This document shows, in pieces, positions 18,511 to 27,611 of a stretch of 47,358 nt of DNA (positions are counted from its first letter, which is position 1; the number at the start of each line of letters is the position of its first letter). Origin of the DNA: Acinetobacter puyangensis. GTDB taxonomy: Bacteria; Pseudomonadota; Gammaproteobacteria; Pseudomonadales; Moraxellaceae. The notes under the pieces are model-generated. The model did no database searches, had not been told where the DNA came from, and was given only the letters and a program-made list of their open reading frames with translations. Location: NCBI RefSeq assembly GCF_900096995.1, contig NZ_OANT01000015.1, positions 1-47,358 of the forward strand, written 5' to 3'. The translations under genes and the position numbers were made by a program.

Positions 18511-20259
18511 ATGGTCGTAAAACTCGACAAATTATTTGATGAGAATATTGTATTAGATCTTAAAATTTTGACCTATATTCCGAATATTAAAAAAGATCTT
18601 GATATTTGGACTGCATCTTTGGCAGAACTTGAGCTTGGCGAAGCCGCAAAACAAATTTTTATCACTTTACTGGAATTGCGTCGACTTGATTGTCATGATT
18701 TTGTCCGTTTTCAGATCATACAGCAAATAGAACCCAATTTATCTCATCTGTTATTGTCATTGGAACAACATTATTTAAGTAATTCTTTACTGGACACCAA
18801 GCGTGATCAGCAAATTTCTGAACTGGTACTGGAAATTAAAAGTAACCATGCGTTGTTATATATCGAACTATTTAAGCGCACGCAGGCTACATTAGAAACC
18901 TATAAATTTTCTTTTTTCGATTTTAATTTAAAAAAGAAATTAAATGTATTTCGCAAGCAAACGGCAATTTTAGCCATCAACCATCTGACTAATCTACTCT
19001 ATTCCTTACAATTGCTCTATCTTGATGTACCGAAAAATTTCTGGACATCGGCCTATTATATTTATCAAATTGCCTGTTTTTATCAGTTTAATCTGGATAA
19101 AGTAGAAAAAATAGCTGAGCAATCCATAGACATAGATTCCACTGAAAAAGCTTTTGCACAATTAATTCTGTTGTCATTATTAAATAGTCATAAACTGCGT
19201 CAATCCGAAATCAAGGAATTGATGCAATGTATTGCCTATTGGACGTCACTCATCCATTTTTCTGAAAATCAAGGTCATCAAAGCCACTATTATCTTGATA
19301 TTCAATCTGACATCGGTCCAAAATTAAATTTACAAAACGATATTCAACATCAAAATTTCTATTATATTAATACAATGGAATTGGCTTCCTATATTGAATC
19401 TACTTTACATCCGAATGCCCATTATTACTCCAAGGTGGAAGAAAAATCTTTAACTCAGGTATTAAAGCGTCATATTGTTACCACGCTTAACCTAAATCCC
19501 AGTCGAATTCGGCCTCGATATGAAGAACAAGGCACACTCGAAGTCACGCTCGGCATTACCTCGGCACATTTCTTTTTATCCCATGCAAAACATTTTAAGG
19601 AAACGCTGGATTTAGATATAGATTTATCACTACAAAGTAACAATCAGGTTTTATCTCAAATCTCTAGTGATAAAGAAATTCAACTCTCTTCACGCACGCA
19701 TGAACAACGATTCAATGCGGAAATCACCAGAATCTATCACGCAGATATTATCAACCGTAGTGAAAATGGTTATGGTTTACAATGGCATAGTCAGGTGATT
19801 AAGAATTTAAGAAACGGCGAATTTATTTTAATCAAAGAACATCAAGATAAAGTCTGGACAGGCGCACTGATTCGCTGGATGAAACACAGCCAGCAGCAAT
19901 CGCTAGAATTTGGTATCGAGATAATTACCAAATCCATGTGTTCACTGGCCGTTTCTATTCCAAAGCAAAATACGGCACTCCCCATTTATCATCCTGCAAT
20001 TTTATATAAAAATGATGATCTGGATTACGCCATCATCTTACCCAGTGCACAAGTATTTTATGAAAATCAAAACTTGTTACTTCGCTTGGGCCAAAATGAG
20101 TTTAAAATCTTTTTAAAGCATAGCAGCATTTTGACACAGAGCTGCGCCATCTTTAGTTTTGATTTACTCGAAAGATCAAAACAACCGATGATGGATCGAT
20201 ATTTCGAGCATCAAATTTCTACGTTACAAACACAAGATTTGTGGGAATCTCTTAAATGA
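18511..20259 (+). CDS. PilZ-like domain protein (probable c-di-GMP receptor)
   Basis: The 582-residue protein is poorly characterised. A long helical N-terminal region (about 1-380) is followed by a PilZ-like module. There HEQRFNAEI and NRSENG (residues 415-420) match the [DN]xSxxG part of the PilZ signature. The preceding Arg pair is spaced RxxxxR instead of RxxxR. The module ends ALIRWMKHSQQQSLEFGIEII, the usual PilZ beta-strand with W and G. I chose ATG 18511 (AGGGG eight bases upstream) over an earlier TTG. The stop overlaps the start of the next gene (ATGA), so it is probably made with the FimX-like protein. A role in c-di-GMP-linked surface behaviour is inferred. Confidence 0.75.
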   Translation: MVVKLDKLFDENIVLDLKILTYIPNIKKDLDIWTASLAELELGEAAKQIFITLLELRRLDCHDFVRFQIIQQIEPNLSHLLLSLEQHYLSNSLLDTKRDQQISELVLEIKSNHALLYIELFKRTQATLETYKFSFFDFNLKKKLNVFRKQTAILAINHLTNLLYSLQLLYLDVPKNFWTSAYYIYQIACFYQFNLDKVEKIAEQSIDIDSTEKAFAQLILLSLLNSHKLRQSEIKELMQCIAYWTSLIHFSENQGHQSHYYLDIQSDIGPKLNLQNDIQHQNFYYINTMELASYIESTLHPNAHYYSKVEEKSLTQVLKRHIVTTLNLNPSRIRPRYEEQGTLEVTLGITSAHFFLSHAKHFKETLDLDIDLSLQSNNQVLSQISSDKEIQLSSRTHEQRFNAEITRIYHADIINRSENGYGLQWHSQVIKNLRNGEFILIKEHQDKVWTGALIRWMKHSQQQSLEFGIEIITKSMCSLAVSIPKQNTALPIYHPAILYKNDDLDYAIILPSAQVFYENQNLLLRLGQNEFKIFLKHSSILTQSCAIFSFDLLERSKQPMMDRYFEHQISTLQTQDLWESLK

Positions 20260-22376
20260 AATTAGCAACCACTGATAAAAAGCTGAAAAGCCACGTTATT
20301 CGTTTTTTAATGGTCGATAATCAGCAAATCACCTTTAACAAAATTAATGAGACTTTAGAACAACGTTTAAATGGGGTACAAAGTAAATTACTCGATGATC
20401 AAAAATCGTTTGAAAAGATGCTTAACCTACAATGGGATGTCATTATTTTCCATGTGGCTTATGATTTTAATTTTGAACAAGCACTAACAATTATCCATGA
20501 AAAAAATAAAAAACTTGCGGTCATTCTACTCAGTGATATCAATGCCAAAAGTGCCGAAGCATTCAATATCTTAAAACTGGGTATTTATGACATCATTGAT
20601 CATAATAATTTAGATCATCTAACCTTAAGTCTCTATCGTGCCTCAATCTATAGCCGTCTGGTACGACGTGAGCTACAATTAAATCTGGAAATCGATAAAT
20701 TACAACAGCAAACCCAGAGTCTGGTTGAAACCACTGAACATGCCGTAGCTATTTTTCAAGAAGGCATACATTTATCGATGAACCTACAATATGCAAAATT
20801 ATTTGGTGCCAATGACCCGGAAGAGTTTTCAGGTTTACCGATTCTGGATATTCTGCAACCGCAAGACATCAATGAATTTAAGCAATTCTTTAAAAAACTC
20901 TCAAAAGGTGATTTAAGTCAGCCTGTTTTAAAGATCATTACTCGCAATCCACACTTGAAAGATCATACCTTGCGTTTACAATTTTCCAATGCCGAATTTG
21001 ACAATGAACCCGCCTTACAACTCATTATTGCAACTGAAAATGAGCTGTCTATAACTAGAACTGGACAACAAGGACCTGGTTTTGCTTCAGTACAGGACAT
21101 CTACGATCTACTAAACTTTGCGTTTATCCAAAATTCAAAATTAGCAGTGATTATTTATCGAGTGGATCAACTTCCTGAACATGTTATTACTCAGAATTGG
21201 AATAGTAGCCGTGTTTATTTTGCCGAGATAGAAAAAGAATTAATATTACTCACAGAAAATGAGCTATTAAGACTATCTGAGACTGTTTTTCTGACCACTC
21301 TGGCAATTAATGATCAAGCCACATTAGTACAGAACTTAAAACAATTTTCTTTGCAGCTCCCAACACAACTTGATATTTTACAGCAGACTTATCCGGTCAA
21401 TATCCATCTATCTGCACAACTATTAGAACATTTACCACAAGAAGGCGATATTACAGCTTTACTTGAACAAACATTTAAACATGGCTTTGATGCAAAACTT
21501 GCCACTTTTAAAGATCAACTGGCAAGTCCTATCGAAGCCCAACAGGAACAAACAAAAATTAGCTTTGGCGCACCTATTACTGAGCCTTCAATACATGCAG
21601 CCACTTTATCTTCTCATATTCCGAGTGATGCGACACAAAAAGCCTTGGCAAAACATATTGATAACAATACGATTCAGCTATATTTTCAACAATTGTATGA
21701 TAAAGAAGATATCGATACCGATATTTATGAAGTGACATCCAGCTTTCAGTATGAAAATAAAGCGATTGCACTAGAGTCTTTTGCAGGTTTATTTGCCAAT
21801 CCGGAGCTAGCCATCAAAACCGATCGTTGGGTTCTGGTAGAAGCGTCAAAACGCTTACATCAATTCTTGACGACCTGCCCTAAAAGCCGAATCGTGGTCA
21901 ATCTCCATGCAATTAGCCTGAGTGATCCAAATCTTATTCCTTTGCTGGCCAAACTGGTTAACCTGATTAATTCCAAATATACTCGTCCATTGATCCTCCA
22001 ATTTGAAGAACGAGATATTTTAGCCAATATTAATGGCGCTGCAAAATTTATCCAGGCTATTCAGGATTATAATATTGGTATAGCCGTTGCCAATTTTGGT
22101 CAATCCATCTATTGCGTTAATATCTTGCAGCAACTCAAGATTTCATTTGCAAAACTGGCCCCTGAGTTTACGGCACAATTACATAATGACGACGGTCTGA
22201 TCGAACTTCAGGAAAAACTGGATGTCTTTAAACAATATGATCAGGACATTAAATTCCTGATCAGTGAACTCAATGATATGACCCTATTTGCCAATGCTTG
22301 GAATATTGATGTACGTTATTTACAAGGCGATTATTTTCAGGCCAAACAAAATCATTTCCTTGATAGTGCAGGTTAA
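20256..22376 (+). CDS. FimX-like protein: REC-PAS-degenerate GGDEF-degenerate EAL
   Basis: The 706-residue protein has FimX architecture. It has a response-regulator-like N-terminus without the acidic phosphorylation pocket (about 12-140) and a short coiled coil. A PAS domain covers about 155-265 (AVAIFQEGIHLSMNLQYAKL). A region where GGDEF should be shows no GG[DE]EF motif. A C-terminal EAL-like domain covers about 465-700. In the EAL domain the signature reads EVT instead of EAL, and the DDFG loop reads ANFG, so phosphodiesterase activity is unlikely. As in Pseudomonas/Xanthomonas FimX it may bind c-di-GMP and control type IV pili. It overlaps the PilZ-like gene by four bases. Function is inferred from architecture. 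Confidence 0.8.
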   Translation: MKLATTDKKLKSHVIRFLMVDNQQITFNKINETLEQRLNGVQSKLLDDQKSFEKMLNLQWDVIIFHVAYDFNFEQALTIIHEKNKKLAVILLSDINAKSAEAFNILKLGIYDIIDHNNLDHLTLSLYRASIYSRLVRRELQLNLEIDKLQQQTQSLVETTEHAVAIFQEGIHLSMNLQYAKLFGANDPEEFSGLPILDILQPQDINEFKQFFKKLSKGDLSQPVLKIITRNPHLKDHTLRLQFSNAEFDNEPALQLIIATENELSITRTGQQGPGFASVQDIYDLLNFAFIQNSKLAVIIYRVDQLPEHVITQNWNSSRVYFAEIEKELILLTENELLRLSETVFLTTLAINDQATLVQNLKQFSLQLPTQLDILQQTYPVNIHLSAQLLEHLPQEGDITALLEQTFKHGFDAKLATFKDQLASPIEAQQEQTKISFGAPITEPSIHAATLSSHIPSDATQKALAKHIDNNTIQLYFQQLYDKEDIDTDIYEVTSSFQYENKAIALESFAGLFANPELAIKTDRWVLVEASKRLHQFLTTCPKSRIVVNLHAISLSDPNLIPLLAKLVNLINSKYTRPLILQFEERDILANINGAAKFIQAIQDYNIGIAVANFGQSIYCVNILQQLKISFAKLAPEFTAQLHNDDGLIELQEKLDVFKQYDQDIKFLISELNDMTLFANAWNIDVRYLQGDYFQAKQNHFLDSAG

Positions 22377-22406
22377 ACTGCGCTGTTCCAACTTTTTATG
22401 CGACAC

Positions 22407-22433
22407 AAAAAAACGGGCAAATTGCCCGTTTTT
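22407..22433. terminator. Bidirectional terminator between fimX-like gene and rpmE
   Basis: A 10-bp perfect stem, AAACGGGCAA / TTGCCCGTTT (22411-22431), is flanked by A-run and T-run. It serves the plus-strand gene ending at 22376 and the minus-strand rpmE ending at 22453. Confidence 0.88.
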
Positions 22434-22452
22434 GTCATTTTGACTATATGTC

Positions 22453-22677
22453 TTAGCGTTTAATACTACGAGACATACCCGCAAAACGTTGTTTAAATTT
22501 ATCAATACGACCACCGGTATCTACAGATTTTTGTTTACCTGTATAGAACGGGTGACACGCTGAACAAACGTCCAGATAAATTGTATCTTTACCTAATGCA
22601 GATTGTGTTTCAATCACGTTACCGCATGAGCAAGTTGCAACTAATGTTTGGTATTTTGGGTGAATATCGGCACGCAT
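22453..22677 (-). CDS. rpmE: 50S ribosomal protein L31, zinc-binding type
   Basis: The 74-residue ribosomal protein begins [10 protein letters not shown], with four cysteines at 16, 18, 38 and 41 (CSC and CSAC) that form the zinc site of the C+ paralogue. It ends [11 protein letters not shown]. An AGGAG site precedes the ATG by about eight bases. In E. coli, L31 can regulate its own mRNA, and zinc-free paralogues replace it under zinc starvation. No second L31 gene is seen here. Confidence 0.97.
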   Translation of the reverse strand: MRADIHPKYQTLVATCSCGNVIETQSALGKDTIYLDVCSACHPFYTGKQKSVDTGGRIDKFKQRFAGMSRSIKR

Positions 22678-22855
22678 GGTCGATGACTCCTAATGAAGAA
22701 AGGCTTAAGCTGTTATCGCAATTCATCACTCTCAAAAATTGAGGAAAAGGCTAAATTTTGCAAAAGCTCAACTCAGCAGACGAACACGACAACAGACCAT
22801 TTCTTTTGGCCCACCGAGACTGCAAGTGTCAGAGCAAGGCACAACAAGTGCGCAT

Positions 22856-22861
22856 ATTATA
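22856..22861 (-). promoter_or_regulatory. Possible -10 box for rpmE with long leader
   Basis: A perfect TATAAT on the minus strand lies about 180 bases before the rpmE ATG. The -35 region (TTAGCT, spacer 18) is weak. If real, it gives a leader of about 170 bases, unusually long for such a small gene. Confidence 0.4.
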
Positions 22862-22898
22862 GCGAAACTTTATCAGAATAGCTAACCCTTCTCGTGTT

Positions 22899-23876
22899 TT
22901 ATTCTTCCCGCTGTTCAGCCTGTTTTGACCATTTTGCAGCAATCACACCACAGACCATCAACTGGATCTGATGGAAAATCATAATCGGCAACACAATCAT
23001 GCCAAGCGGTTGTCCGATAAATAAAATCTGAGCCATAGGAACACCACTGGCCAGTGTTTTTTTCGAACTACAGAAAAAGATGGTGACCTGATCCTCACGA
23101 TTAAAGCCTAACCATTTCGGTAAATAATAGGCCAATAGCATAATAATGGTTAATAAAACCGAACAAGCCAAGGTGAGATAAAATAAGGTCCAGCCATTGA
23201 CCTGATGCCACAATCCGGCAACCACAGCACTACTAAAAGCACCATAAACCACCATCAAAATACTGCCCTGATCAAATACCTTGACGACACTTGGGGCCTT
23301 ACTCATCAATGGAAATACATAAGGTCTGAGGATTTGCCCCAAAATAAAAGGCACCAACAACAGTAATAAAATTTTGATAATGGAAGCGGTTGGATCAAAA
23401 TCATGCTGGGTTTTACCCAAAATAAAAAAGCTCACCAGAATCGGGGTAATAAACATGCCGACGATATTGGAAAAAGAAGCACTACATACTGCACCAGCCA
23501 CATTGCCCTTTGCCACCGAGGTAAAAGCAATCGAAGACTGCACCGTTGAAGGCAAAAAGCACATGAACAAAAAGCCCCAATACAGCTGTTGTCCCAGTAA
23601 AGGCAGCAAAACAGGTTTGGCCATTAAACCGATGATGGGGAAAATCGCAAAAGTAAACGCAAACACTAGCGCATGCAGTTTCCAGTGCATAATCCCCTGC
23701 ACCACCGCTTCACGGGAAAGTTTCGCCCCATGTAAAAAAAATAAAATGGCAATCGCAATGGTGGTCAGTGTATTAAAAAACTGTGCAGGCTGACCACCGA
23801 TCGGCAAAATGGTTGCCAGAATGACCATCAATACCAATAATATTGTAAAGCGGTCTATGGCTAATAATTTAAACAT
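22899..23876 (-). CDS. SBF-like (bile acid:sodium symporter family) transporter
   Basis: The polytopic protein has about 10 hydrophobic segments and the SBF-like features AILFFLHGAKLS, FLPSTVQSSIAFTSVAKGN and FFCSSKKTLASGVPMA (the K-K-T-L-A segment). It resembles E. coli YfeH. The substrate is unknown. I chose ATG 23876, which has AAGGGA just upstream, over an upstream GTG at 23909. The protein is then 325 residues. Its neighbours rpmE and gloA give no functional hint. Confidence 0.87.
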   Translation of the reverse strand: MFKLLAIDRFTILLVLMVILATILPIGGQPAQFFNTLTTIAIAILFFLHGAKLSREAVVQGIMHWKLHALVFAFTFAIFPIIGLMAKPVLLPLLGQQLYWGFLFMCFLPSTVQSSIAFTSVAKGNVAGAVCSASFSNIVGMFITPILVSFFILGKTQHDFDPTASIIKILLLLLVPFILGQILRPYVFPLMSKAPSVVKVFDQGSILMVVYGAFSSAVVAGLWHQVNGWTLFYLTLACSVLLTIIMLLAYYLPKWLGFNREDQVTIFFCSSKKTLASGVPMAQILFIGQPLGMIVLPIMIFHQIQLMVCGVIAAKWSKQAEQREE

Positions 23877-24026
23877 AAGGTCCCTTTGGCAAAAGCCCAG
23901 TCGAATCACAAATCTTGGCTATCATACTGAGCTTTATCTATAAAGCAAATCTACGAAAGAGATTTATTTATTTCCTTTTAGCCTATTTTTTTTAAATCCA
24001 TATACGATAGATTCAAGATAGCGGTA

Positions 24027-24428
24027 TTAATTATTTCGTGCATTCTGATCCTGTTGAATCAATTCAATTTTATAGCCATCTGGGTCTTCAACAAAAGCGA
24101 TTACCGTCACACCACCTTTCATCGGCCCTGCCTCACGTACGACTTTCCCCCCACGTGCCTTGATCTCGGCACAGGCTTGATAAGCATCATCCACACCTAT
24201 GGCAATATGCCCATACGCATTGCCCAAATCATAATGATCGGTATCCCAATTGTGGGTCAGCTCAAGTACAGTATGATGTTCTTCATCACCATAACCAACA
24301 AAAGCAAGGGTGAAACGGCCTTCTTCATAATCACGTTTACGCAATAATTGCATACCGAGCACTTCGGTATAGAACTTCAGAGACTGTTCCAGATTGCCTA
24401 CTCGTAGCATGGTATGTAGCATTCGCAT
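24027..24428 (-). CDS. gloA: Lactoylglutathione lyase (glyoxalase I)
   Basis: The enzyme converts the methylglyoxal-glutathione hemithioacetal to S-lactoylglutathione. The 133-residue protein matches the nickel-type enzyme, with metal ligands His5, Glu56, His74 and Glu122 in exactly the E. coli positions. Characteristic runs are [16 protein letters not shown] and [16 protein letters not shown] precedes the ATG. It appears to be a stand-alone gene. Confidence 0.97.
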   Translation of the reverse strand: MRMLHTMLRVGNLEQSLKFYTEVLGMQLLRKRDYEEGRFTLAFVGYGDEEHHTVLELTHNWDTDHYDLGNAYGHIAIGVDDAYQACAEIKARGGKVVREAGPMKGGVTVIAFVEDPDGYKIELIQQDQNARNN

Positions 24429-24595
24429 TGTACTTTTCCTAAAATTTCACATTGAACAACATCATTGCTAATATAAAGTTTTCTTGTATAAACATCAAAT
24501 TGCAGGATTATTTTGTTAAATTTTGCCAATATCAACAGAATTAAAGTGGCGCGTGATTTTCAATCAACACCTCCAAAAATATAATCAAGTTAATT

Positions 24596-25204
24596 TTATT
24601 TGGGGATATTATTTTGACTGGTAATCATAAAGGCCTGATTAATGTATAGCTTAATCAATCGTTCGCGGGAGCCAATTGATTTCTGATAATGTGTAGAATT
24701 TAACAATAATGAAGCACCATAAGTTAATGACCATACATAAGACAAATAATCACGTATTGAAATTGAACTATTTTGCGTATTCAGATAGTCCTGCGTGATA
24801 TCCTTAATCAATAAAATTCTTTCGTCCCGAATTTGATACAGTTCATTAAACAATTGATTGAGTTTTTTCTCCTTATTGGTTAAATCTTCCTCAATAATAT
24901 GTAACATGATAGTTCTATTGGAATTCAACATATTAAATAACATATATTTCGAGATATATAAGCCAATACTGCTATTATATTTTTTTGATATTTCCAGTAA
25001 ACGCTTTTCATTTAAAATAATCAGTTCTAAAAATAACTGATTTTTACTTTTAAAATAACGATAGATCGTGCCCTTGGCAATATCTAACTCAAATGCCAGT
25101 TCCTCCAGTGTAATTTCCTGATTATTTTCCAACAATAATTTTTCTGCCATAAATAAGATTTTTTCTTTACGGGAAAGAAAATGATCTTTAGCTTGCATAT
25201 TCAT
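24596..25204 (-). CDS. TetR-family transcriptional regulator
   Basis: A TetR DNA-binding domain lies at the N-terminus (KILFMAEKLLLENNQEITLEELAFELDIAKGTIYRYFKSK, shown here split: helix-turn-helix LEELAFELDIAKGTIYRYF). A ligand-binding C-terminal domain of unknown specificity follows. Start ATG 25204 is preseded by AGGT seven bases upstream, and the protein is 202 residues. It is divergent from the acyl-CoA dehydrogenase operon, which suggests it represses that operon in response to an acyl-CoA or fatty acid. That is inference from position. Confidence 0.88.
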   Translation of the reverse strand: MNMQAKDHFLSRKEKILFMAEKLLLENNQEITLEELAFELDIAKGTIYRYFKSKNQLFLELIILNEKRLLEISKKYNSSIGLYISKYMLFNMLNSNRTIMLHIIEEDLTNKEKKLNQLFNELYQIRDERILLIKDITQDYLNTQNSSISIRDYLSYVWSLTYGASLLLNSTHYQKSIGSRERLIKLYINQAFMITSQNNIPK

Positions 25205-25717
25205 TGCCAATACCTAAAAATAACATCAGGGGATAATTTCATATCCCGAATCACACCCTACAAATTTACGTAAAATCTGTATGCAATCCAAAATATGAGA
25301 TGTCTTTTATCGTGAAGAGATCGAAATAATGCACTGATCAAAAAATGCATTAGATGCCTATTTAAAGTAATCCTATTAGCTTACAAAATTCAAGTCTTAA
25401 TGATATTTTGAACATAATTCAATCAATCATGGTATTTTTTAGCAAATAAATACAATCATTTATCAAATTACTATACGACTAAAGTCGTTGATTAGCTTTA
25501 ATTTTATTAAAAACACACCTTTTAAAATCATAGCTCCTTTTAAAAGTCAATGATTGAGAACCGACAAGTTCAGAACAAAGTGCAAAAATTCCTTTTTTGC
25601 CGGATTTATTCTATTGTTTTCGCCATTGATCGTGACCGAACTGAACTCGGCATATGTTCTACCTCCCCTTTGATCAACCGCCATTGATGCGTTGATCAAT
25701 TGCAAAAGGATTTTAAA
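25205..25717. promoter_or_regulatory. Divergent TetR / acyl-CoA operon control region
   Basis: This is 513 bases with no gene. Near the right end are two copies of the palindrome TTGATCAA (25670-25677 and 25692-25699, 22 bp apart) and two direct copies of CGCCATTGAT (25621-25630 and 25679-25688). These are candidate operator elements just before the acyl-CoA dehydrogenase ribosome site. The left part is AT-rich with nothing distinct. Confidence 0.5.
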
Positions 25718-27499
25718 ATGGCAATTTATAATGCACCTCTAGCCGACATGCACTTTATTTTGAATGATGTATTCAAAGCAGACCAATTCTGGCAAAACAA
25801 TGAAAAATTAAACCATATTGATATTGCAACAGCAGATGCAATTTTAGAAGAAATGTCCAAGTTTGCCAAAAATGTGATTCTGGATTTAAACCGTAATGCC
25901 GATGAAGAAGGTGCCCATTTCAATCAGGGTACAGTCACGACACCAAAAGGCTTCAAAGAAGCATTTGCCCAATATGCCGAAGGTGGCTGGATTGGTTTGG
26001 GTGCCGATGAGGAATGGGGCGGTCAGAACATGCCGAAAATGTTGACCGTACTTGCCGATGAAATGATTTTTGCCACCAATCCTGCATTTATGCTCTACCC
26101 GCTGTTAACAGTCGGTGCAGGCATGGCACTGAATAACTGCGCCTCGCAACAGCAAAAAGAAACGTATTTGCCAAAAATGTACACTGGGGAATGGTCTGGC
26201 ACCATGTGTTTAACCGAACCCCATTCTGGTACAGATTTAGGGATTATCAAAACCAAAGCAGAACCCAATGCTGATGGTTCTTATCATATCACCGGAACAA
26301 AAATCTTTATTACCAGTGGTGAGCATGATTTAAGCCAAAATATTATTCATCTGGTGCTGGCAAAAACCCCTAATGCACCCGCAGGTTCCCGGGGTATTTC
26401 GTTATTTATCGTGCCTAAATTTCTAGTCAATGAAGATGGTTCTCTGGGCGAACGTAATCCGGTGAGTGCAGGTTCAATCGAACATAAAATGGGGATTAAA
26501 GGTTCTGCAACTTGTGTTATGAACTTTGATGCTGCCAAAGGTTTTCTGGTTGGCAAAGAGAACGAAGGTCTGGCAGCCATGTTTGTGATGATGAACTATG
26601 AACGCCTTTCCATGGGAATTCAGGGCATTGGCGCATCTGAATTTGCGTATCAAAATGCTGCGCAATATGCCACAGACCGTTTACAGGGTCGTAGCGTGAC
26701 AGGTGCCCAATCCCCGGAAAAACCGGCAGACAGTATTCTGGTGCATGCCGATGTACGTCGTATGTTGCTTAATGTCCGTGCCAATAATGAGGCTTCCCGT
26801 GCATTTGCAGTGTATGTTGGTCAACAACTCGACATCACCAAATTCTCAACGGATGCCGAAGCAGTGAAAAAAGCCAATGACCATGTTGCTTTATTAACGC
26901 CGATTGCCAAGGCATTTTTAACAGATATGGCATTCCAGTCTATACTTGATGCGCAAATGTGCTTTGGTGGCCATGGCTATATCCGTGAATGGGGCATAGA
27001 ACAATGCATTCGTGATTTGCGTATTTCCCAAATCTATGAGGGCACCAATGGTGTGCAGGCACAGGATTTAATTGGTCGTAAAACCATTAAAAATAATGGT
27101 CAGTTTATCGCAGAATATATTGCCGAAATCCGTGACTTCAGTCATACACTTGATGCAGATTTGAACTTGCTTAAAGATAAAACTCTGGCTGCATGTAATG
27201 AGGTCGAAGCCGTAACCCAATATATTATTGAACAAGCCAAAGTTGAAGCAAATTTCTCAAATGCAGTTGCAGTAGATTATCTGCATGCGGTCGGTTTACT
27301 CAGCTTTAGTTATATGTTTGCCAAAATTGCCAATGCTGCCAAAGACCAGCACGGCGAGTTTTATCAGAACAAACTGGTACTTGCAGAATATTTTGCGACC
27401 AAATTCTTGCCAAATATCACTGCACGAATTGTAAATATTCAGGCAGGTTCAAACCTGATCATGAAGTTTTCTCAGGATTATTTTACTGCACAATCTTAA
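25718..27499 (+). CDS. Acyl-CoA dehydrogenase (long form, DmdC-like)
   Basis: This FAD enzyme introduces a 2,3 double bond into an acyl-CoA. The 593-residue protein has N-terminal helical, middle (MCLTEPHSGTDLG, TGTKIFITSGEHDL) and C-terminal domains. The probable catalytic base is Glu441 in QIYEGTNGVQAQDL, and an extra C-terminal domain follows, typical of the ~600-residue DmdC-like group. Start ATG 25718 has AGGA seven bases upstream; an upstream TTG is less likely. It begins an operon with a thiolase and a CoA-transferase. Chain-length preference cannot be read from the sequence. Confidence 0.93.
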   Translation: MAIYNAPLADMHFILNDVFKADQFWQNNEKLNHIDIATADAILEEMSKFAKNVILDLNRNADEEGAHFNQGTVTTPKGFKEAFAQYAEGGWIGLGADEEWGGQNMPKMLTVLADEMIFATNPAFMLYPLLTVGAGMALNNCASQQQKETYLPKMYTGEWSGTMCLTEPHSGTDLGIIKTKAEPNADGSYHITGTKIFITSGEHDLSQNIIHLVLAKTPNAPAGSRGISLFIVPKFLVNEDGSLGERNPVSAGSIEHKMGIKGSATCVMNFDAAKGFLVGKENEGLAAMFVMMNYERLSMGIQGIGASEFAYQNAAQYATDRLQGRSVTGAQSPEKPADSILVHADVRRMLLNVRANNEASRAFAVYVGQQLDITKFSTDAEAVKKANDHVALLTPIAKAFLTDMAFQSILDAQMCFGGHGYIREWGIEQCIRDLRISQIYEGTNGVQAQDLIGRKTIKNNGQFIAEYIAEIRDFSHTLDADLNLLKDKTLAACNEVEAVTQYIIEQAKVEANFSNAVAVDYLHAVGLLSFSYMFAKIANAAKDQHGEFYQNKLVLAEYFATKFLPNITARIVNIQAGSNLIMKFSQDYFTAQS

Positions 27500-27611
27500 G
27501 TGATTTGCTTAAAAAAGCAGCTTTAATCATGAAACCCGAGTCTTGCCAATGGGTATAACATTATCATGGGCAATACTTGTTTTAGCCCAATAAAACAATG
27601 GAAAAATCAAA

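Noticed and set aside
23877..23909. GTG start for the SBF-like transporter
   Set aside because: No ribosome site; ATG 23876 has AAGGGA directly upstream and begins at the first membrane segment.
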